NCBI GenBank assembly: GCA_020744425.1
Contig: JAGMUV010000016.1
Coordinates: forward strand, 1,054,001-1,118,000
Length of the DNA stretch: 64,000 nt
Reading direction: 5' to 3'
From: Dactylonectria macrodidyma
Taxonomy: Eukaryota; Ascomycota; Sordariomycetes; Hypocreales; Nectriaceae
Shown here: piece after piece, positions 55,210 to 64,000 of the stretch
How positions within the stretch are numbered: the stretch's first letter is position 1
Layout of the letters: each line of letters begins with the position of its first letter
Notes under the pieces: model-generated
What the model was told of the DNA's origin: nothing
What the model saw: the letters and a program-made list of their open reading frames with translations, nothing else
The model's database searches: none
Made by a program: the position numbers and the translations under genes

Positions 55210-55515
55210 GGAGTGTCGCGGCAACATACAGCTGTTGGCAACAGCGCCCAGCACCATGAAGCATACGGATATGGCGGCTAGTCGGCGGTGATGCCCTAAT
55301 CGGGACTGTGAAGATGCGCAAAGCTGCTTCTGTCTCGAGCGGGGTTGACGATGTGTACGCCTATCGCCGCGTCCAATCGGGACTGTGAAAATGCGCAAGC
55401 TGTTTCTGTCTCGGATTGGTTTGACGACGTGTACCCCATGCCTGGCAGCGCCCATCCGTATACTCCATGGTGCTGGGCGCTGTTGCCAACAGCTTTATGT
55501 TGGCGCACACTCTTA
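55210..55515. mobile_element. MITE-like element with about 55-60-bp inverted arms and an internal duplication
   Basis: The left arm (55210-55275) and right arm (55450-55515) are complementary over about 60 bp, with a shared core GTTGGCAACAGCGCCCAGCA. Between them a 60-bp unit starting AATCGGGACTGTGAA occurs twice (55298 and 55375, offset 77 bp). No coding capacity is supported; antisense frames cross it by chance. Confidence 0.7.
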
Positions 55516-55689
55516 CAGCTGTTGTGGGGGGGGGGATAGGGGACGAGGATGGGAGACTTGAGTGGCGGCTTGTTTGTGGATGGCGAGGAAATAGATGACG
55601 CCGGGTGATGCGTGCTTGAAGCTTGATTATTCAAGGCACCCACAGGGACGAAGGAAGGAGGAAGAGGGCGACAAGAGAGGGATGATGAG

Positions 55690-56035
55690 TGAAGGCAAAA
55701 TTTCTGATGAAAAAAAAAAATGAAAAAAAAAACGAGGACAAAAGGACAAGAGAAAGGATAAAGAAAAAGGACAAAAAAAAAAGACAAAAGACGGGAAAAA
55801 AGATATGAAAAAGGGACAAGAAGAAGGGACAAGAAAAAAAAAAAAGACAAAAAAAGAGAAGAGGATAAAAAAAGACCAAAAAAAAAGGGAAATTAAAGGA
55901 GAAGGGAAAAGTAACCAGGGAAGAAAATGAAGAGGATGAAAGAAAGAAAAGCAACGGAAACACCAAACCACCAACACCAATACCAACTCCCACACACACA
56001 TACACACACACACACACACAAAAAATAAAAAAAAG
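55690..56035. repeat. purine-rich low-complexity tract (A-rich, GGACAAAA-type)
   Basis: About 345 bp are almost pure A and G on the plus strand (AAAAAAGACAAAAGG), ending in CACACA near 55980-56020. The complementary strand reads as Phe/Leu/Ser-rich frames that should not be taken for membrane proteins. Confidence 0.85.
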
Positions 56036-56835
56036 GAAAGAAATGCGAGGGATACATGGAGATACAGAGAATCCCCCATACGGAAAACGACAAATCGGGA
56101 TTCACAACAACAATCTGCCCCATCATTCGGTAATTGCGGGCTGAGTCGTGCGCTGTGCAAGTCTACACACCAGGAGAATAGCTGCTCGTACGGGTGGAAC
56201 GTGGCGCGTATGCAACCGACAACTCGCACGATGGCAGATTCCCGCGCACCTTGAAGCTTGTCCCGTGGGGGACTGGGCTAATGGGGTTGAAGGCGTAACG
56301 AGGGCTGGAGCGCGATCTACGATTCGACTCGCTCGCTTACTGGGCCAAACGCGTGTTCCGACAACACGGGGCCGGATTTACCATCCATCCAGTCGCCCCT
56401 GTCTGCTGGTCTTCGACCTTCTCTTCTCTCCTCCCTTCCTCGATCGCCCATCTGCCGTGCCACCATGGTGTACATGATAAAGAGCCTGTTTGACAGAGTT
56501 GAACTGGCCTACGGAAGACTGACGGCAAACCGGGCTTGAAATGGCTGAGGACGAGACAGGAGAGACCAAGGCGGCGATTGAGTCCGACATACTGTTCGTG
56601 CTCTGGGAGCTGTCCGCAGATTGCACGATCACCAAGTCACAAGAAGTCTGGAGGCTGGCCTTTGGAGATTTGACAGGGTTCCATCAGCAATGTGGATCTG
56701 GTCAGCTCTGCCATCTTTTCCCACAGAAGTTTGTCGTCTCTTCGACGAGTGCACCAAACCTAGTGAAGAACTAGGATTTGGCCAGCCACACACCTAATCT
56801 GTTAACACCTACCTGATCACCCTACCTTCCTTGCG
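56036..56835. other. probable 5' region of the LINE element or unique sequence
   Basis: No gene. The LINE's ORF1 starts at 56836 and its 5' untranslated part may lie here, but no border could be set. Confidence 0.4.
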
Positions 56836-58481
56836 ATGGCCTCTGTGCCAGACGCCCCCATACCCATTGATCTGGAGCCTCGAACCCCTCTGCACCTCCC
56901 TCAGATTGCGAGAGCTGCTCTCATTCAAGGTAGCGAATATGACATCTCCGAAGGTATGATCCCGGAAGTCAGTACTCCAACGCCCGCGCCAGGCTCTGTC
57001 CTCTTGGGAGAAGAGGCCTTTATCGAAATCAGCGTGAAGGATGTGCTTGAAGCTGCACTAGACCTTCCTATTCAACCCAGCCCTCAACCCAGCCCTCAGC
57101 CCGGCCCTCACAGCCCCCCCAGCAGCGATGTCTTCGAACACAGCAAGGCCTCGGAGCCTGCTATCGCCATCAACCTCTCTGCAGCTGCAGCCGGAGTCGC
57201 AGTCGAAAGCCAAGCTATTCTAGATGACAAAATGAAGGTCTTCAGGACCTTCTGCGCAGCCTTTGACGAAACAGCGAAGCGGTTCCCACCGGGAGGAATG
57301 TTCTGCTTTGCTCAAGAGATGTCGCAGAGCTTCCTCAGCCATTGGGTAAATGCCCTGAATGGCGATAGCCAGCCGCCAGCAGCCTCACATCCCGTTCGAT
57401 CATACGCTTCTGCCCTCGCAGCTGACCTCCCGAGACGCCTCGCCGCGCCGCTCGACGACGAATTTCAAACTGTCCGTGGGACCGCCCCTGACCCCCAACG
57501 ACAAACCCCCTGGCCCCCGCCAGGCCAGACGACCACAGGAACAACAGCAGCAAGAAAACTCTGCTGTAGCCTACGATGATCCTAGGGTCTTCATACGGCT
57601 CCACGAGAAATCCCCTGCCTAGGAAAAGCAACCTTTTGCAATACGAACCCACGTAGCCGACAAGCTAGGCATCAAGCTTGACGCTATTCCGCAAGCATCC
57701 AGATCCAAGACCGGCTGGGCTATCCGCCCAGCGAACCTCGACATCCCACAATAAGATCATCAACGAAGAAGCCTGCTGGGCTCCGGCCCTAGGCGCTGAT
57801 GCTGTTGAGCTCGCGACGAAATCGATCACTTACGTGGTCCCCGAAGGCCCCAGGTCCCTGACGGACCTACAAGGAAAGACGAAGTGGACGCTCAGACAGG
57901 TCTACGGGCTGTTAGCTGCCGCCCCTCCCGTCACGACGACCCCACTCAACCGACAAAGACATTGCTCATTTCCATCCTAAAGCAGCCGAAGCACCCCTTC
58001 CGTCTCTTTGGGACGAGCCGGCTAGCGAGGCTAATCAGGAAGACCGCCAAAGCCAATCAATGTAACCTCTGCTGGGACTACCACTCGCGACATAGCTGCG
58101 ACCGTTGTGTCAGCTGCGGAAGGACCCCCCACGAGGGGATGCCCTGCGAATACGAGACCCAATGCCTCAATTGCCGAGGCCCCTCATCCAGCTGATGATG
58201 GGAAATGCCCTGCCCGGCCCCCACGACAAAATGGAGTCCTAAAGCGATTAAGACAGCCGGAAAAGAGAGCGATCAGGGAAATCGGCGAAAGGCTCTTCCG
58301 CCAGCTCCACCCGGAGGTGGCCGCAGCCGCAGCCGCAGCCGGTCCTTCATTCCCGGCCCCTGAGTCCGGGGCCCGACCCTCATCGCCGTGCCAGGCGCTG
58401 ACCCTACGACCTACGGAAGGGACGCCCCCGCCCTCGCCGAACAAGCGCAGACGACAAGCCCCTGATACCCCTACATGGTAG
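56836..58481 (+). pseudogene. LINE ORF1 (gag-like, zinc knuckles), frameshifted
   Basis: The first block (ATG 56836 to 57579) is 247 codons with a Pro-rich linker (SPQPSPQPGPH) and a helical segment KVFRTFCAAFDETAKRF. After a frame change the text goes on with VFIRLHEKSPA and KLGIKLDAIPQASRS, and includes stops. The last block (57884-58481, two frames) contains the Cys-rich region CNLCWDYHSRHSCDRCVSCG and CLNCRGP, typical of nucleic-acid binding zinc knuckles. It ends at a TAG overlapped by the ORF2 start (ATGGTAG at 58475-58481). At least three frame changes break it. Confidence 0.75.
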
Positions 58482-61400
58482 GACGTCCTTCGCAACAGAC
58501 CACCGACAAGAGACCATTACGCATCTTCCAAGCCAACGTCGGCAAGGACTCGGCATCGCACGACTGTGCGCTAGCCCTCGCTGATAGAGGCGAATATGAT
58601 GTAGTGATGCGCCAAGAGCCTTGGACCAGCACGCGGAATAACCGCTGCACGACAAAGAACCACACTGCATATCGAACCTTCTCCCCACATCAACCTGGGT
58701 TGGAAATAGCACACGCCCGAGGGTCATGACCTATGTGTCCCTCCGTAGCAAGCTAAACGCCGACCAACTCAAGCCTACGCTTTCCCGAGATATCCTTCTA
58801 ATACGAGCTGGCGGTATCTCCTTTCTTAATATCTATCGTCAACCGGCTACACTAGAGACCCTCAACTTCCTTAATAGCTGGGAAGTCCCTAATCGTTGCC
58901 TTATCGCCGGAGACTTCAACGCCTCGCACACGCTCTGGCAGTCAGGGCCCCATCGGAACCAAGGGGGCCGGATCGCAGCTTGGGTTGAAGATAACGATCT
59001 CGCCATCCTCAACCAGCCGAACCAACCGACTAATGAATACAATAATACACTCGATCTCTCGATATCAAATATCCCCACAGCACAAGCTAGAGTTGAGGAC
59101 CATCTGGCTACTAGCTCAGACTACAACACTTAGCATCTCTCTTCCAATCCAACGGCCAGCCCCACCGCAACCCAGCCGGATCCGGATCCGGATCTCGGAC
59201 CCCGGCGACCTAGCCCGGCTCGCCGAGGTCGTCTCACAGGGACAAGACTTCCTGCCAACAACCGCAATAACAGCTGAGGAATTGGACTACGCAGCAACCC
59301 AGCTGCTCCAGCTCTTACAAGATCCAATCAAGGTCGTCGGCCGCTGCCTACAACGGAACGGGCGCTCCGCGCCGTGGTGGACAAAGGTCTGCGCCAATGC
59401 GCACGCGCAATACCGAACAGCTAAGAGACAGGACCCCGAGGAGCTGGGGCCTGCTTTACTGGCTAAAGATGATTTCCGTAAGGTCGCTAAGAAGGCAAAA
59501 ATCGACTTTTGGCGGGATATTATCAAACAATGCGACTACGAACGCCGATATCTTCCGTATCGCGGGTTGGGTCGTCCGTACCCAAAGCGTCTTCCAGCCC
59601 CCGCCTCTCCAGCTCGGAGACGTGGTCTTCGAAACACAGGAGGATAAAGCAAATGCCCTCCGTAAAGCTACGCTCGAGCGGCTAGACGCAGGGGACGATA
59701 TTGAGGGTCCGTGGGCCCCGATAACCGACGCCCCTAACCTTCCCATCTCTACGCTAATTTCAGCTGAGGAAGCGGAAGATGTGACGACGAAGACCGGAAA
59801 CACATCTCCTGGCGCAAATAATGTGACCACAGCGATTATCCGGACCTGCTGGCCGGTTATCGGCGAATGCATCCGGTGGCTCCACGAGAGGTGTCTCTGT
59901 TTGGGGCACCACCCGAAGGCGTTTAAAGGCGCAGAGGTTATTATAATCCCCAAGCCCGAAAAGAGAGAACTTTCTTCCCCGCGCGCTTGGAGACCAATCT
60001 CTCTATTATCTTGCCTTGGCAAAGGATTAGAGAGGCTGGTCGCGAGACGCCTCGCCTTTATTGCGATCGACCGGAAGGCCCTGCATAAGAACCAAGCCGG
60101 CGCCCTGACGAAGAGGTCTGCTGTGGACCTCATCGCCGCCCGGGTACACGACATCGAAGCTGCCCTCGGGCGAGGGCTCGCTGCGACCCTTGTTACGATG
60201 GACGTACAGGGCGCCTTTGATACAGTCCTGCGGAACCGACCTTTGCTGCGCCTCCGTCAACAGGGCTGGCCTGACCCGCTGGTCCGCTGGGTGGCCTCTT
60301 TTATGTCTGACCGCACAGCCTGGGTCCATTTCCAAGACGCGGTTACGCCTCTATCTGCCTTAAAATGCGGCCTCCCTCAAGGCTCGCCTGTCTCGCCGAT
60401 CCTTTTCCTGCTTTACACAGAGCCGATCTATAAGGTCAGGATCAAGCCGAGCCCTTGCCCTGGATTCAATCCGATTACTATTATACGCTACGGCGATGCA
60501 GACGATATCGCATCCCTTCACATTGGAGATGCGCTTCGCGAGACTACAGACGAAGCGGAGATCAACATCGAAGAGATACAATACTGGGGCTTCCGCAATG
60601 AGGTCAGCTTCGACCCAGCAAAGAGAGAGATAATGCACTTCTCGCGGAGACGAGAAGATAGCAGCCCGACTATTGTACACGACGGACAGACTAAGGCGCC
60701 GGAAGAAGCTTTGCGCTGGATAGGCGTCTGGCTGGATAAGAAGCTCCTGCGAGGCCTCGCCAATACAGCTCGCGGCCCTCCCCCTGATAAAGTCCGCCTC
60801 GCTATCAAGGCCTGCGTCCTTCCTATTCTATTCTACGGGGCTGAGGCTTGGTACCCGGGAAAGATAGCGCCGCCGTTACGATCACAAAGAGAAGGGTCCC
60901 AGGTCTCGGCAAGGATCGACCACCTTCTTGACCGCCTTAAAAGCGTCTTACATATCGGCATCCGCAGCATCCTCCCAACCTGGAAGACGACCCCTGTGGC
61001 CGCCCTGTATCGTGACAGCGGCATCCCACCAGTTGACCAGCTGCTGGAAGCTATACGCCTAAGGCACGCAGCCCGGCTCCAGTCCCTGGATCCAAGGCAC
61101 CCGCTTACAGCAAGGGCTCCTGTCCCAGCCCCCAGGTCGGGTCAAAAACCGATATATAAGACCCGACTTCAACAGAAATACAGCCCTGTTCAACTACACA
61201 TACAACCGAAAGACGTCGCGGTCCCCACTTTCCTCTCCTGGATCAAGACCCTATCCGCAGATGATCTCATCGTCTACTTAGATGGATCCCGATCATACGG
61301 AGGAGCCGCAGGTTACGGATACGCCATTCATCGCAATAATCACACGATTGGCAAGGGCCTAGCCCGGCTAGGGCCCGTCGATGTGTTTGACGCAGAAGTA

Positions 61401-61556
61401 GCCGGCGCCCTCGCAGGCCTACGACACGCAGCGAGCCTGACTTCGTCAGAGCCAGGCTTATGTATTTACATCTGCCTTGACAATACGTCAGCAGCAGCTG
61501 GCTTGCTAGGACAGCCATCGGAATCCTCTCAGGCCCGGTTCCTGAGTTCCAATTGA
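58475..61556 (+). pseudogene. LINE ORF2 (endonuclease, reverse transcriptase, RNase H), decayed
   Basis: Frames change near 58700, 59130 and 59540. Endonuclease pieces are LRIFQANVGKDSASHDC with VVMRQEPW and later AGDFNASHTLWQSG; the catalytic Asp-His end is broken, reading SSDYNT then stop. The last frame (59397-61556) carries the RT: AWRPISLLSCLGKGLERLVA, TLVTMDVQGAFDTVL, GLPQGSPVSPILFLLY, and the catalytic box reads YGDADD instead of the usual Y-A-D-D form (GAT at 60495-60497). An RNase H domain follows (VYLDGSRSYGGAAGYGY, DAEVAGAL, CLDNTSAAAG) but is cut before its last conserved His/Asp part. Confidence 0.85.
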
Positions 61557-61679
61557 TCGCGGTCTCAGAGGCCACGAGAACATGCCGTGATGATCGTTCA
61601 GGATTTCACCGACGATGTTCACTGAAGTGAAAATCATGTACATCTTGAGAGTTGCCTCGGGGCATCGATTCTGGTTTCA

Positions 61680-62003
61680 ATGTCAATCTCGACCTTGTTC
61701 GCAACGACTCTTTTTGCATTTGGCTCTGTTCGCGCGGTCGGCTCACTCAGCACAGCTCATGCTCTGCTACGGAAGAAGAACAAAACAGATGTCATGGTGA
61801 CAGAGACGTGCAAAGCACTCGAGCAAGAGATGCTAGTCGATGAAAAGAACGACAGTGCATCAGTGTGTGTTGCTGGTACTTATGCAACAATTATTTGCGC
61901 GGCGAGCAAGCAAACTGGCGTTCGCCTGGGCCTTGTTGTCTTCATCCGTGGGGGGTTCTGTTACCGGTTTCCCAGCGCCGTGTTCGTGCAATGGCGCTTC
62001 TAA
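61680..62003 (+). CDS. possible small secreted protein
   Basis: From ATG 61680 a 107-codon frame opens with a plausible signal peptide (MSISTLFATTLFAFGSVRA). Then comes a charged stretch with three cysteines (ETCKALEQEM, SVCVAGTYATIICAASKQT). A second frame continues from 61935 with GFPAPCSCNGASNIQHTL, which hints at a frameshift or missed intron; no good splice sites are visible. It lies just beyond the LINE's broken end. It may be a small secreted protein gene or a broken copy. Confidence 0.3.
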   Translation: MSISTLFATTLFAFGSVRAVGSLSTAHALLRKKNKTDVMVTETCKALEQEMLVDEKNDSASVCVAGTYATIICAASKQTGVRLGLVVFIRGGFCYRFPSAVFVQWRF

Positions 62004-64000
62004 TATCCAACATACTCTTAGTGGTCGATTTTCCGCGGCAAGCGGCATGATCTTCGGTTGTTTTTTTTATAGCACTAATCTTCTGCGGCTGTTGCGCCTC
62101 GCTCCTAACAAAGTGTGGCCCGCGTTTGTGAGTAGCGCAACTATGACAACTGCCTATCCCCTTCTCTCACCCATCATCAGGTCTTTTCTGACGGAACGAA
62201 AACAAATTGGTTGACTGGTTGGCTAACTAAGTACTATCAAGACTATCTCGTCGCGAAGATGGCTGGGTGTTGCGATTTCTCCATCTCCGGAGGTGTGGCT
62301 ATTTAGGACAATCCAGCGCGACAAATATGATGTAAGTTCGTAGCACCGGTCATTCAGCTGTACAATTCCACGCCAAATATCGGCTCAGGTATGTTCCTTG
62401 CTTCTTCTTCCTCCATACCGTATCTACGCTCCGCTACTTACAATATCCTCGTTAGCTCCTGGGCGCCTTCTTCCCTTTATTCGACTACAAGGTAACCTTA
62501 CCTGCTTTTCCAATGATAAGTCTGGCTATCACGCTGGTATCATGCAGGATAAGCCTGAAGTGTACGCGGAGACATGAAAGTTTGGGTGTGGGCCATCAGG
62601 AAACTCCTGGTGAGCTGTGCATCATCAAGTCTGGCTCTGATCTCTGTTCCCAACTCCGCGCTCGTCGCTAGAGATTGCATGAATCCGCTGTATCACCAGC
62701 CACCCTAGCTGTACACGAGAGGCAAGCGTCCGGAAATAGAAGACGATAGTGCGTTGCTATGACTCACATCCGTGGACGGTCGCTGGCGAGGACACCGGTT
62801 TCCGCCAGTCTCGATCGTATCCACTGCGCTCTTCTGCGCCCGCTCGCTCCATCCTGCATTTATCGAGATTCAAGTGAACTCAGAATAATAAACGGCGGTG
62901 CAGAAACACAGTAGTGCTGTGTTGCGAAAGCAGAGCTCTCAAAGTTGAACTCTCAATGTGCGCATCCACTGCCCACGACGAGGTGTGGTCTCGTCCCATG
63001 AAGGAAGGGGGCTTCCAGTAGTGCGCGATGTAACTGTCTGCGGTTACCTATGCACGCCGGTAACGACCACTGAGTACGCATTGGCAGCCCTCATCCATCC
63101 AGGCGAGTCGTCTGCTTACAGTGCTGGCGTCAGCCACATGGGTTGCTGTGCGCTAACAAGGCGATGCCTCTTTGTCAACGGTTCTTACAGTAAGTAACAT
63201 GTCAAAAGTCTCCATACACATGTATACCAGCCTAAAGCTCGAATTTGATCCTTTGCCAATTAGCATTTTCCACCTCCTGAAAGTATTTTATTTTTCTTTT
63301 TGTTTCTCTTTCGAAGTCATTCGAAAGAAAAAGAACGGTAGTTATAACGGCAGGGTTCATTACCGGTATGGTTCACACCATCAGCAGTTATCCTCTTGTG
63401 ATTGTACAATCAAATCAACAGGAATGAGAGACGGCCTCGGTTTTAAAAAGAGCAATGTCAATTTAGAGAAGAAGCTAAACTTGCTGGTGCTATCTAATGT
63501 GCAAATAGAGGTGGTTATATACTAGCTATTGGTTCTGGGGCCGAGACGATCCCATCGCCGGTCCAGGGTAGGACCATCATGGACCGTGTCCGTCTCGTCT
63601 GTCCTAGGGTGCTTCGCGTAACCCTGTGTCCTTTCTGCCTTGTCTCACTGCCTGGCTTGCTCCTATGCCATGTATGAGTTGTGACACTAATGAGACCGCG
63701 ATCGAGGGGAAGGGGTGTGATTTGGAGCGTCTATGCTGGTGCTGGCGTGTCTTTGATGACGTATCCCCACGAAGGCAACAATCACAAGTCCAGGGTTAAG
63801 CGTTCCCGGTCAAACATAGAAAGCCGAATGTCAAAAACCTAACAAACCCTCTGGTGTAGATTCTGCCTCGCCCTGGGTCAGCGTCGCACGATGTGATATT
63901 CGCAGTAACTTTGTAGATGGGCACTGAACGTCAACACCAACCATGTCAAGGTGGCAATGGCACTTGAGATACAGTATTGCATTGTCTCTTTGCACAAGGA
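62004..64000. other. gene-free window end
   Basis: No gene is supported over nearly 2 kb. Frames at 62958-63197 and 63172-63525 have weak, partly AT-driven composition. A TTTTTCTTTTTG tract lies near 63290-63320. Confidence 0.45.

Larger units (their letters stand above)
56836..61556 (+). mobile_element. Tad1-clade-like LINE retrotransposon, decayed
   Basis: Two consecutive reading units occur: a gag-like ORF1 with Cys-rich zinc knuckles, then an ORF2 with apurinic endonuclease, reverse transcriptase and RNase H segments. This order, with the RNase H after the RT, is that of Tad1-type non-LTR elements of filamentous fungi. Neither ORF is intact. The 3' end is cut within RNase H near 61556; a poly-A tail and target duplication were not found. 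Confidence 0.88.

Noticed and set aside
55296..56229. Large Phe/Leu/Ser-rich minus-strand frames resembling membrane proteins
   Set aside because: They are the complement of an A-rich low-complexity tract.
1..64000. tRNA or rRNA genes
   Set aside because: I looked for T-loop (GGTTCGAATCC-like) and acceptor pairings and found no convincing cloverleaf; a covariance search would decide.

Overview
This window looks like nuclear DNA of a filamentous ascomycete (Pezizomycotina). Genes are split by short introns of about 45-125 bp, most with GT-AG borders and CTAAC/CTGAC-like branch sites. The gene families are typical of that group: rhodopsin-fold membrane proteins, a GH18 class III chitinase, a thaumatin-like protein, an Asp f 4-like secreted protein, and pogo/Fot1, Tc1 and Tad1-type mobile elements. 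Genes are sparse, many stretches hold nothing recognisable, and relics, minisatellites and inverted repeats are frequent, as in an accessory or subtelomere-like compartment. All gene models are hand-spliced from the sequence and have not been tested against transcripts.

Layout. 1-3.2 kb: weak ORFs, a retroviral-type aspartic protease scrap and a CA microsatellite. 4-5.2 kb (-): seven-helix rhodopsin-domain protein. 6.3-7.3 kb (-): unknown two-exon gene with an AT-hook-like tail. 8.1-8.7 kb (+): proline-rich protein with a basic helical C-terminus. 12.4-14.6 kb: apparently intact pogo/Fot1-type transposon with TA duplication and terminal repeats of about 90 bp. 15.5-21.2 kb (-): RING-patatin phospholipase, a short TFIIE-alpha/TFE-like protein and an acidic-tailed unknown. 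22.3-23.8 kb: Tc1-type element with one premature stop, followed by a MITE-like inverted repeat. 24.5-29.2 kb: two secreted proteins. 29.7-32.2 kb: F-box-like unknown plus relics. 35.4-37.9 kb: a broken P450 and another broken gene. 39.7-50.2 kb: mostly minus-strand genes (small unknown, second rhodopsin-fold protein, chitinase, thaumatin-like, Asp f 4-like, small Cys protein). A plus-strand gene for a very divergent histone H3 sits among them. 50.5-56 kb: tandem repeats, nested inverted repeats and minisatellites. 56.8-61.6 kb: decayed Tad1-like LINE. The remainder is featureless.

The most interesting items are three. The first is the histone H3-like gene at 45,030, which retains the fold core but has lost most of the modifiable tail and has a duplicated splice acceptor. 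The second is the TFE-like protein at 19,186-19,984, which is archaeal-sized. The third is the RING-patatin gene with an 18-nt exon. The secreted genes (chitinase, thaumatin-like, Asp f 4-like, Ser/Thr-rich protein, 28.4 kb protein) suggest a cell-wall or host/surface interaction neighbourhood, but nothing shows they form a pathway. No tRNA, rRNA or CRISPR array was seen.
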